A stretch of DNA of 64,000 nt from Adhaeribacter aerolatus. Its GTDB lineage: Bacteria; Bacteroidota; Bacteroidia; Cytophagales; Hymenobacteraceae. Below, one piece after another: positions 52,437-60,146 of the stretch (positions within the stretch are counted from its first letter, which is position 1; the number at the start of each line of letters is the position of its first letter). The notes beneath the pieces are model-generated. The model worked only from the letters and a program-made list of their open reading frames with translations. It ran no database searches and had not been told where the DNA came from. A program made the translations under genes and the position numbers. The stretch lies in the NCBI RefSeq assembly GCF_007991635.1, contig NZ_BJYS01000010.1, positions 1-64,000 on the forward strand. Reading direction: 5' to 3'.

Positions 52437-52970
52437 CTAATCAGTCATGTCTTCGAGTTTCTTGGCTTCTTGTAAGTGCATACGCAACACCGGTAAGGTT
52501 TTGTCTACAAAGGCTTGTACTTCCGTATCGGTAATGTCTTCATCGGCATCTTCAAAAAGGTCTATTGCTTCTTCGTGGGCGTCTACCTGCATTTGTGCAA
52601 ACTGGCGGTCAAAAGCAGACCCATTCTGGCCTTGTAGAGTAGTTACTTTCTGTTGTTTATCAGCTGGCAAGGGTACCGGGTTTGGCAAGGCAACGTTTTT
52701 CTGGGTGGCCAGCGTTCTCAGCTCAGCACTGGATTTGGTATGATCTGTTACCAGCATAGCACCGAAAGTTTTCACCTCCGCCATTACCCCTTTTTGGGCA
52801 GCCAATCCGCCTGTAGTAATTTCAAACATATCACTGGCTGCTGCCTGCTGCATAAACTCCTGCACCGTTAATTTCGGGTCATTGTCATCATCATCGTCGT
52901 CGCAGGAGGTAGCGCCCAAAGCCGCCAGTAATAAAAATAAAATCTTTCTTCTTAAAAGTAATTTGTTCAT
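52437..52970 (-). CDS. DUF4142 lipoprotein with surface-export signal
   Basis: A 177-residue lipoprotein. Lipobox Gly-Ala-Thr-Ser-Cys ends at Cys23, followed immediately by six aspartates, Asn and Asp. Such an acidic run after the lipid Cys is the Bacteroidota lipoprotein export signal that sends proteins to the outer surface. The rest is one DUF4142 (PF13628) four-helix, ferritin-like domain with ALxEVKTFGAMLVTDHTKSS-type and AQMQVDAHEEAIDLFEDADE blocks. Function unknown; often stress-linked. Monocistronic with terminator. Confidence 0.87.
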   Translation of the reverse strand: MNKLLLRRKILFLLLAALGATSCDDDDDDNDPKLTVQEFMQQAAASDMFEITTGGLAAQKGVMAEVKTFGAMLVTDHTKSSAELRTLATQKNVALPNPVPLPADKQQKVTTLQGQNGSAFDRQFAQMQVDAHEEAIDLFEDADEDITDTEVQAFVDKTLPVLRMHLQEAKKLEDMTD

Positions 52971-53308
52971 AGTTTATCCTGATTATGTTTTTTCCCGCAG
53001 TTCCTCTGGGAAATCTTTCCTTTTAACGGCCTGAAAAATCAGCAGTTTACCAGGTTGGTCTGAATAAACACTGAATTTTCGCAGGGTAAACACGTAATCA
53101 TGATATCAATATAATCCTATATTTAAACATATAAATCCTTCCCAAATACTTTATTTAAGGAATATTACATAGTTAAATACAATTTAATCTTAACTACCAA
53201 AGAATCTAGTACAGCCTGGAATTACGCCCTAGACTAACTACTCTGAGGCATGCTTTCGGCCAAATAAGAAGAGTGGACTGTTTTTAGCAGTCTACTCTTC
53301 CGGTAATA
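52971..53308. other. Intergenic gap
   Basis: A 338-bp gap between two minus-strand genes with no ORF. It contains the terminator at 53270-53298 and presumably the DUF4142 promoter. Confidence 0.45.
53270..53298 (-). terminator. Intrinsic terminator after the M56 gene
   Basis: An 11-bp stem including one G-T wobble (53270-53280 with 53288-53298), 10 bp past the M56 stop codon on the minus strand. Confidence 0.72.
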
Positions 53309-54778
53309 TTATTTTGTTATATCTATGCTTTTGGCAAAAGCGGGTATTGGGGGGAGTTTACCATATTTCCTTTCTGCCTTGGCCCTGCCTTCCGCTGTTT
53401 TTAAGTTGTATTCTTCCGTCTGTCCGGATTTCAGGTAAAGTAGCAGATTTCCTCCTTTTTTCCAGTTTAAATTTTCTACCTGTGGGTGGCGTTTTAAAAA
53501 CAGTTTTTGGCCTTCCGGTAACTGCGCAATTGAAATAACCGGTGGCGGTGGTGGCGGCGGATTTTGAATCGGGAAATATCCATACCGTTGCTGAAACTGG
53601 GCTAACTCTGCTTCATTTTTAAAATTATAGTTCTCTTTCTTACCTGATTTTAGCTCTACCACCGCCGATACGATGGCGTTATCTTTCAGGACAGGGCTAA
53701 AATTTTTAATAGCTGGATTTCTCTTAAAAAAGGCATCTACCGTAAAGGATTGATCCTGCGAAACCTCTGTTTTGGTTATAGACGCTTCTGGTAATGGTAC
53801 AGGGGGAGCTGGCGGCGGGGGCGGCGCTTCCGGAATTGATATCTCCTCTACAGTTGCACCCTTGGTCTTAGCTTTGGGCAAATTCTTAAATGTTGCCTCG
53901 GCATTATCCTGGCAGGCCCATAGTAACAGCGCCATCATGGGCAATAAAAACAGGAATCTTCCTAATTCCCGTTGCTTACTCGGCATTCGGTTCATCATAT
54001 TAATTCTGGTTTTAAGTGAAGAAATATTAAACTGATTAGCAATTGTGAAGTCCGGCATTCCAATTATCTTTAAGAGCAGATATTGGTAGTATTTTTTGTC
54101 TGATTGGGGCGCCGATAAAATTTCTCTATCTACCATAAACTCCAGGTTTTGCCTGACGGCCCGTTTTAACAACCAGGCAAAAGGGTTATACCAATTAACC
54201 AAAGTTAAAAATTCAAGCCACAATACATCCAGCGTATGTTTTTGCTGGATGTGAACCAGTTCATGCCGGATTATTTCTTTCAGTTCTGGCGGGCCTAACA
54301 GATTTTTATTCAGGAAAATGGAATTCCCAAACGAGAATGGGGCAATATTTTTATCTACCTGGTAAATTTTAACCGCCCCATCCTGCAGCCGGGTAGCGGA
54401 TCGGCGAAGGCGGAAAAAAGATACAAACTGCACAAATAATTTAACTCCCTGCACCAATAAACCCAACCCGAAAAGAATAGCGGTAAATTGCAAGATGGGA
54501 TAAGCCGGCTCAGCAGCTTTATCGGTATAAAATACCGGCGTGTATAAATTGCTTAGGTTGGGGATCTCTTTTATAATTCGCAGGTTGTAAACTTCCTGAT
54601 TCTCCAGCAGCGGCCCTATATTTATTAGCGGAAACAAAAAGCAAAAGGCGGTGCCAGATAATAAAAACCAGCGATTCCAAGTATAAAAGGTGAGGTTGCG
54701 TAAAGCCAGGTAGTAAAAAGAGTAAATTACAGCCAGGCAGACCGAAAACTTAATTTGATATAAAAAGAAGGCAGCCAT
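53309..54778 (-). CDS. BlaR1/M56-family membrane metallopeptidase with duplicated C-terminal module
   Basis: A 489-residue membrane protease of the M56 family. Hydrophobic segments at about 8-25, 38-57, 98-118 and 268-286 flank the zinc motif His172-Glu-Leu-Val-His176 in RHELVHIQQKH. The part after residue 300 is outside the membrane: a proline-rich linker (about 313-330) and two copies of a 50-60-residue module (FFKRNPAIKNFSPVLKDN and FLKRHPQVENLNWKKGGN, each with LKSG), separated by a second poly-Pro stretch. It cleaves the BlaI repressor on sensing an external cue. Starts 10 bp after the blaI-like gene. Confidence 0.88.
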   Translation of the reverse strand: MAAFFLYQIKFSVCLAVIYSFYYLALRNLTFYTWNRWFLLSGTAFCFLFPLINIGPLLENQEVYNLRIIKEIPNLSNLYTPVFYTDKAAEPAYPILQFTAILFGLGLLVQGVKLFVQFVSFFRLRRSATRLQDGAVKIYQVDKNIAPFSFGNSIFLNKNLLGPPELKEIIRHELVHIQQKHTLDVLWLEFLTLVNWYNPFAWLLKRAVRQNLEFMVDREILSAPQSDKKYYQYLLLKIIGMPDFTIANQFNISSLKTRINMMNRMPSKQRELGRFLFLLPMMALLLWACQDNAEATFKNLPKAKTKGATVEEISIPEAPPPPPAPPVPLPEASITKTEVSQDQSFTVDAFFKRNPAIKNFSPVLKDNAIVSAVVELKSGKKENYNFKNEAELAQFQQRYGYFPIQNPPPPPPPVISIAQLPEGQKLFLKRHPQVENLNWKKGGNLLLYLKSGQTEEYNLKTAEGRAKAERKYGKLPPIPAFAKSIDITK

Positions 54779-54788
54779 ATCTTTACTT

Positions 54789-55154
54789 TTATTTTTTGTC
54801 TTTGCCCTCGATTAATTGGATAATCTCTTTCAATTCATCGGCCGAGAGCTTTTTCTGCTCCACGAAAAAGTTTACCAATTCTTTATAAGAATTGGCGAAG
54901 TAATTCCGGACCACCCCACTTAAAAACTTTTGCTTGTATTCTTCTTCCGAGATTACCGGTTGGTACAGGTAAGCATTGCCCACTAAGCGGCTGGTTAAAT
55001 AGCCTTTCTTCTCCAGGTTTTTAACCGTAGAGGCCAAGGTGGTATAAGGGGGTTTTGGTTCCGGAATATTTTCCAGAAATAATTTAACGTGGCCTTCACC
55101 TGTTTTCCAGATGGCCTGCATGGCTTGTTCTTCCGGGGGAGTAAGCTTTTCCAT
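54789..55154 (-). CDS. BlaI/MecI/CopY-family repressor
   Basis: A 121-residue winged-helix repressor. KLTPPEEQAMQAIWKTGEGH, KPPYTTLASTVKNLEKKGYL (recognition helix) and AYLYQPVISEEEYKQKFL are family blocks. It represses its own operon and is inactivated by the M56 protease gene 10 bp downstream. Two perfect dyads lie just upstream and probably bind it. What the pair regulates beyond itself is unknown. Confidence 0.92.
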   Translation of the reverse strand: MEKLTPPEEQAMQAIWKTGEGHVKLFLENIPEPKPPYTTLASTVKNLEKKGYLTSRLVGNAYLYQPVISEEEYKQKFLSGVVRNYFANSYKELVNFFVEQKKLSADELKEIIQLIEGKDKK

Positions 55155-55184
55155 AATTTAGTCCTTTTTTCTCTTATACTACGA

Positions 55185-55223
55185 TAACATTGTAATGTTA
55201 CGGAATTTTCGTAATGCTACGAA
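55185..55223. promoter_or_regulatory. Two perfect dyads, probable BlaI operators
   Basis: TAACATTGTAATGTTA (55185-55200) and TTCGTAATGCTACGAA (55208-55223) are both perfect 16-bp dyads in the gap upstream of the BlaI-like gene, with another TTCGTAAT half-site at about 55227. Arrays of such dyads are typical of BlaI-type operators. They also lie about 120-150 bp upstream of the uvrD gene on the other strand. Confidence 0.65.
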
Positions 55224-55338
55224 CTATTCGTAATTATATTTTTTCACTTTTATACCGGAAAGATTTTAAAGAAAAACCAGGAAAACGATTCGGTACTTTT
55301 AGGTGTTAGATATAGCAGGAGATGCGTATAAAAATACG

Positions 55339-55346
55339 TAACTTTG
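55339..55346 (+). promoter_or_regulatory. Putative -7 box of the UvrD-like gene
   Basis: TAACTTTG fits TAnnTTTG. It overlaps an in-frame TTG codon at 55344, which therefore should not be the start of the helicase; the ATG at 55377 is favoured. Confidence 0.45.
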
Positions 55347-55376
55347 TCCCTCTTTTCTTTAGAAAGCTTAGCAGCG

Positions 55377-57605
55377 ATGGATTACCTTAAACTACTGAAC
55401 GACTCTCAACGACAGGCCGTAGAACAAACCGACGGCCCGGTTATGATAATTGCGGGTGCCGGCTCCGGCAAAACCCGGGTACTGACCTACCGGATTGCCC
55501 ACCTAATAAACAAAGGCGTGGATCCTTTTAATATATTGGCTTTAACCTTTACGAACAAGGCGGCCAAAGAAATGCGCCAGCGGATAGAAAAAGTAGCTGG
55601 TCCGGAGGCTAAAAATATCTGGATGGGTACTTTCCACTCGGTATTTGCCCGCATTTTACGGTCCGAAGCGCCCAAAATTGGTTACCCCAGCAGCTTTACC
55701 ATTTACGACACCGACGACTCCAAAACCCTGATCCGGAATATTGTGAAGGAGATGGACCTGGACGATAAACTATATAAACCCGGTATGGTATTGGGCCGGA
55801 TTTCAGCCGCTAAAAATAAACTAATTTCGTGGCAGCAGTACAAACAAGACCCCACCATCCAGGCCGACGACGAAGCAGCGCTGCGCCCGAAAATTGGTAA
55901 AATTTACGAAACCTACCAGAACCGCTGCTTTAAAGCCGGCGCCATGGATTTCGACGATTTGCTGTTTAACACCAACGTGCTTTTCCGCGACCACGTAGAT
56001 GCCCTGAACAAATACCAGCACATTTTTAAATACGTGATGGTAGATGAGTACCAGGATACCAATTATTCGCAATATTTAATTACGCGCAAGTTAGCCGCCA
56101 AAGACCGCAATATTTGCGTGGTAGGCGACGATGCCCAAAGTATTTATGCCTTCCGGGGGGCTGATATTCAGAATATATTAAATTTTGAGCGTGATTACCC
56201 GGAACTGCAGGTATTTAAGCTGGAGCAGAATTACCGTTCCACCAAAAATATAGTACAGGCGGCTAACTCGGTTATTAAAAACAACAAAGCCCAGCTGCGC
56301 AAATCGGTTTTTACCGATAACGAAGAAGGTCCGCTGATTGAAGTAATTAAAGCAAATTCCGACAACGAAGAAGGTAAATTGGTGGCCAACGCCATTTTTG
56401 AGGAAAAGATGAACAACCATCTTTCTTACGAAGATTTTGCCATTCTGTACCGCACCAATGCGCAAAGCCGGGCCATGGAAGAAGCCCTGCGCCGCATGAA
56501 TATTAAGTACCGCATTGTGGGTGGGTTATCGTTCTACCAGCGCAAAGAAATTAAAGATTTAATTTCCTACTTACGTTTAACCGTTAACCATAACGATGAA
56601 CAAGCGCTGCGCCGGGTAATTAATTACCCCAAACGCGGCATTGGCGATACTACGGTAGAAAAAATTATTGTAACCGCCGACGAAACCAACCATACTATTT
56701 GGGAAGTAGTTTGCAACGCCAAAAGCTTTTTAACCGGCCGGGTAGCCTCCCCCATCGAAGATTTTGCGACGAAGATTAAAAGCTTTACCGTTCTGGCCGA
56801 AACCAACGATGCCTTTGAAGCCGCCAAGCACATTGCCAAACAGTCGGGTATTATCGAGGATTTGTACGCTGATAAATCTATTGAAGGCGTGGCCCGTTAC
56901 GAGAACATTCAGGAGTTATTGAATGGTATTAAAGAATACGTCGACGATCCGGAAAAAGAAGATAAAAGCCTGGGTGCTTTTTTGCAGGACATTGCCCTGA
57001 TTACCGATGTAGATACAAAGAAAGAAGATGCCGGCGAGTACGTTACACTCATGACCATCCACTCGGCCAAGGGTTTGGAGTTCCGGAACGTGTTTATTGT
57101 GGGCATGGAAGAAAATTTGTTCCCGAGCCAGATGATGCTGAATTCCCGGGCCGATTTAGAAGAGGAGCGCCGCTTGTTTTACGTGGCGATTACCCGGGCC
57201 GAGAAAAGACTGACCCTCTCCTACGCCACCAGTCGTTACCAGTGGGGCAATTTACGGGCCTGCGAAAAAAGCCGGTTTATCGACGAAATAGAACCTGCAT
57301 TCCTGAACTTTCAATACAGCGACGGACAGAGTGCCTTTGATAAAGTATTAAAAAAGAAAAGCCCGCTGGTAGCTCCTGCCCCTAAAAAAGTGAGTGCTGC
57401 CAATTATGTGCCGCCCGCCGACTTTGTTCCGAGTGATACCTCGAACCTGCAGGCCGGTATGCGCGTAGAGCATCCCAAGTTTGGTTTTGGCGTGGTAGCC
57501 AAAATGGATACCCAGGGCAACAGCACCAAAGCCATCATCGATTTTGAAGAAGCCGGTGAAAAAACCCTGCTCCTCAGCTTTGCCAAGTTGCGGATTCATG
57601 AATAG
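55377..57605 (+). CDS. UvrD/PcrA-type superfamily I DNA helicase
   Basis: A 742-residue 3'-5' DNA helicase from the ATG at 55377. Walker A AGAGSGKT (26-33), LTFTNKAAKEMRQRI, VDEYQDTNYSQ, GDDAQSIYAFRGADI, LEQNYRSTKNI, TIHSAKGLEFRNVFIVGMEE and YVAITRAEKRL are the SF1A motifs. The C-terminus ends in a Tudor-like domain (MRVEHPKFGFGVVAKMD) as in PcrA, which contacts RNA polymerase. Roles: excision repair, replication-fork clearing. Monocistronic, divergent from the BlaI operon. Confidence 0.95.
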   Translation: MDYLKLLNDSQRQAVEQTDGPVMIIAGAGSGKTRVLTYRIAHLINKGVDPFNILALTFTNKAAKEMRQRIEKVAGPEAKNIWMGTFHSVFARILRSEAPKIGYPSSFTIYDTDDSKTLIRNIVKEMDLDDKLYKPGMVLGRISAAKNKLISWQQYKQDPTIQADDEAALRPKIGKIYETYQNRCFKAGAMDFDDLLFNTNVLFRDHVDALNKYQHIFKYVMVDEYQDTNYSQYLITRKLAAKDRNICVVGDDAQSIYAFRGADIQNILNFERDYPELQVFKLEQNYRSTKNIVQAANSVIKNNKAQLRKSVFTDNEEGPLIEVIKANSDNEEGKLVANAIFEEKMNNHLSYEDFAILYRTNAQSRAMEEALRRMNIKYRIVGGLSFYQRKEIKDLISYLRLTVNHNDEQALRRVINYPKRGIGDTTVEKIIVTADETNHTIWEVVCNAKSFLTGRVASPIEDFATKIKSFTVLAETNDAFEAAKHIAKQSGIIEDLYADKSIEGVARYENIQELLNGIKEYVDDPEKEDKSLGAFLQDIALITDVDTKKEDAGEYVTLMTIHSAKGLEFRNVFIVGMEENLFPSQMMLNSRADLEEERRLFYVAITRAEKRLTLSYATSRYQWGNLRACEKSRFIDEIEPAFLNFQYSDGQSAFDKVLKKKSPLVAPAPKKVSAANYVPPADFVPSDTSNLQAGMRVEHPKFGFGVVAKMDTQGNSTKAIIDFEEAGEKTLLLSFAKLRIHE

Positions 57606-57666
57606 TGGTTAGATTGTTCGAGGTTAGATATTCGCCATTCGGTATAAAAAATAACAAATTATTATT

Positions 57667-57769
57667 TCTATTTTAAGAACCGCTTGGTCCAATATCGAAT
57701 AATCGAATATCGAACATCTATTTTAAGAACGGAATATTCCAACGTCGAACAATCGAACCTCGAACATCC
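57667..57769 (+). repeat. Two-copy 50-bp tandem repeat
   Basis: Copy 1 (57667-57716) and copy 2 (57717-57769) both start with TCTATTTTAAGAAC and end with (A)ATCGAA...CGAACATC. The middle differs somewhat. It lies in the gap between the helicase and DUF4290 genes; the ATCGAA-rich sequence is of a kind often seen between Bacteroidota genes. Confidence 0.65.
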
Positions 57770-57780
57770 AAAAAAAATAT

Positions 57781-57788
57781 TACCTTTG
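57781..57788 (+). promoter_or_regulatory. Putative -7 box of the DUF4290 gene
   Basis: TACCTTTG matches TAnnTTTG and ends 19 bp before the ATG at 57808. No good -33 TTG is found at the expected distance. Confidence 0.4.
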
Positions 57789-57807
57789 ACTGTTAAACTA
57801 CCTTTAT

Positions 57808-58479
57808 ATGGTTGCTAATTCATCTTTTAAACAGGAATTGCTGCTGCGCGAATACGGCATCAATGTACAAAATATAGTAAAATACATTCTATCCGTTCCG
57901 GATAAGGCCGACCGTACCCGCCTGGCGCATTTGCTGGTGAACCTGATGGCGAAGCTGAACCCCAGTATGCGCGAAATCCAGGATTCCCAACAGAAATTCT
58001 GGAACCACTTGTACGTAATGTCGGATGCGAAACTGGATGTGGACAGTCCTTTTCCGTTAAGCGCGATGGAGTACCTGAACGAAAAGCCGCAGCGCATGGA
58101 ACTGCCTACCCAGGTTCCCACTTATAAGCATTACGGCAAAAACGTTGAGCACCTAATCCAGCGGGCCATTCAGCTCGAAAATCCGCAGGAGCGCGAGAAT
58201 GCCATTATCTCAATTGGCAAGCTCATGAAAACCCTTTACAAAACGTACAACCGCGATAACATTACCGACGAAATTATTCTGAATAATTTGCGGGAACTAT
58301 CGAAAGGGAAGCTGGATATGGATTTAGCTTATGTGGAAGCCAATAATCTGTTTGACTCTAATGTAAAACAAGGTGGTTCCGGTAATTACACCAACCAGCA
58401 AAACAACCAGCAAAATATTCAGCGCAAAAAGCAAAATCAAAACCAGAACCAAAATCAAAACCAGCGCCGAAAACAATAA
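57808..58479 (+). CDS. DUF4290 family protein
   Basis: A 223-residue Bacteroidota-specific protein of DUF4290 (PF14123). The helical domain (about 1-185) has KQELLLREYGINVQNIVKYI, NLMAKLNPSMREIQDSQQKF and MELPTQVPTYKHYGKNVEHL. The last 40 residues are a low-complexity Gln/Asn/Lys/Arg tail (QNQNQNQNQNQRRKQ), likely disordered and basic. Function unknown; its constant place before murA in this phylum suggests a cell-wall or growth role, but that is inference. 162 bp before murA. Confidence 0.87.
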   Translation: MVANSSFKQELLLREYGINVQNIVKYILSVPDKADRTRLAHLLVNLMAKLNPSMREIQDSQQKFWNHLYVMSDAKLDVDSPFPLSAMEYLNEKPQRMELPTQVPTYKHYGKNVEHLIQRAIQLENPQERENAIISIGKLMKTLYKTYNRDNITDEIILNNLRELSKGKLDMDLAYVEANNLFDSNVKQGGSGNYTNQQNNQQNIQRKKQNQNQNQNQNQRRKQ

Positions 58480-58641
58480 AGCTTTACGGCTGGGAAAATA
58501 AGTTTCTACTTGCTTAAGCCGGCTTTTTAGCTGTTTCCTTTCTGGAACAAAATGCTACTTTAAAGCAAAGTCAAGAACCAAAATTGGCTCTAGGGGTATG
58601 CTTTAACTTAAAATTATTACATAGAACTTAAAACGTATTGA

Positions 58642-59949
58642 ATGGCCTCTTTTGAAGTTATAGGCGGCAATAAATTAAAAGGCGATATACACCCCCAGGG
58701 TGCTAAAAACGAAGCTTTACAAATTCTTTGCGCCGTTTTACTTACCGCCGAACCGGTTACTGTTTCTAATATTCCGGACATCCGGGACGTAAATAAATTA
58801 ATTGAATTATTAGCCGATTTAGGGGTAAAAGTTACCCGCAATGCACCCGATACTTACACCTTTCAGGCCGATGATATTAACCTGGAATACCTTAAAACAG
58901 ATTCGTATGTGGCCCAGGGCCGTGCTATCCGGGGCTCTGTAATGATTATGGGGCCTTTATTAGCCCGGTTTGGCACTTGTATGCTGCCCAAGCCCGGCGG
59001 CGATAAAATAGGTCGTCGGCGCATGGACACCCACTTTATTGGTCTTCAAAAACTAGGCGCCACTTTCACCTACGATTCCCAGGACAGCTTTTTCCATATT
59101 GAAGCGCCAAATAAATTAAAAGGCACGTACATGCTGCTGGATGAAGCTTCGGTAACCGGCACAGCCAATATTGTAATGGGCGCGGTACTCGCCGAAGGCA
59201 TTACCACTATTTACAACGCCGCCTGCGAACCTTACCTGCAGCAACTTTGCAAAATGCTTTGCCGCATGGGTGCCAAAATTACCGGCGTAGGTTCTAATTT
59301 ATTAACCATCGAAGGGGTGGAAAAATTAGGCGGTACCGAGCACCGGATGCTTCCGGATATGATTGAAATTGGCTCCTTTATGGGGCTTGCCGCTATGACC
59401 GGCTCCGAAATAACCATTAAAAATGCGCAAATTCCGGAGCTGGGCATTATACCAGATACTTTCCGGAGCCTGGGCGTGAAAATGGAATTCCAGGGTGATG
59501 ATATTTACTTACCTGCTCAGGACCACTACGAAATTGATACCTACATCGACGGCAGCATCCTGACCATTGCCGACCAAATATGGCCTGGCTTTACACCTGA
59601 CCTAATAAGCGTAGCGCTGGTAACAGCTACCCAAGCCAAAGGCACCGTGCTGATTCACCAGAAAATGTTTGAAAGCCGCCTGTTCTTTGTAGATAAACTG
59701 ATTGACATGGGCGCACAAATTATTCTTTGCGATCCGCACCGGGCTACCGTTATCGGCCAGAACCGCCAGATACCGTTGCGCGGCATCAGCATGACTTCGC
59801 CGGATATTCGCGCCGGCGTAGCCCTGCTCATTGCCGCCCTTTCAGCCGAAGGCCGCAGCATCATCGACAATGTAGAGCAGATAGACCGTGGTTACCAATA
59901 CATCGACAAACGCTTAAATGCCATTGGTGCCGATATAAGGCGATTGTAA
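58642..59949 (+). CDS. murA: UDP-N-acetylglucosamine 1-carboxyvinyltransferase (MurA)
   Basis: A 435-residue MurA (EC 2.5.1.7), first committed step of peptidoglycan synthesis, in the cytoplasm. The inside-out beta/alpha barrel shows GAKNEALQIL with Lys22-Asn23, the loop KPGGDKIGRRRMDTHF, and late blocks YIDGSILTIADQIWPGFTPD and DIRAGVALLIAAL. In this loop Asp121 stands where most MurA enzymes have the fosfomycin-reactive Cys (PGGC). Enzymes with Asp here are active and naturally fosfomycin-insensitive. Follows the DUF4290 gene. Confidence 0.96.
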   Translation: MASFEVIGGNKLKGDIHPQGAKNEALQILCAVLLTAEPVTVSNIPDIRDVNKLIELLADLGVKVTRNAPDTYTFQADDINLEYLKTDSYVAQGRAIRGSVMIMGPLLARFGTCMLPKPGGDKIGRRRMDTHFIGLQKLGATFTYDSQDSFFHIEAPNKLKGTYMLLDEASVTGTANIVMGAVLAEGITTIYNAACEPYLQQLCKMLCRMGAKITGVGSNLLTIEGVEKLGGTEHRMLPDMIEIGSFMGLAAMTGSEITIKNAQIPELGIIPDTFRSLGVKMEFQGDDIYLPAQDHYEIDTYIDGSILTIADQIWPGFTPDLISVALVTATQAKGTVLIHQKMFESRLFFVDKLIDMGAQIILCDPHRATVIGQNRQIPLRGISMTSPDIRAGVALLIAALSAEGRSIIDNVEQIDRGYQYIDKRLNAIGADIRRL

Positions 59950-59976
59950 TATTACATAAAGAGCATTTACTTATTG

Positions 59977-60006
59977 AACGCCTGGCATTACGCCAGGCGT
60001 TTTTTT
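59977..60006 (+). terminator. Intrinsic terminator of murA
   Basis: A 9-bp GC-rich stem (59978-59986 with 59992-60000) with a 5-nt loop and seven T's, 28 bp past the murA stop. Confidence 0.87.
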
Positions 60007-60146
60007 ATAAAAGCCTTAGTCATTGCTATTATATAGGGTTTCCTTGTGATTTATAGATAAAGTTGCAACTCTTTTAACCTTAGCGCATCTTGGCCAGAAC
60101 AGGCTTACTTTTAATGTAAATTTTTAAATTGTAATGGATGCTGGCT

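Noticed and set aside
52981-53300. Possible small RNA in the gap after the M56 gene
   Set aside because: Only a terminator hairpin is visible; nothing supports a separate RNA.
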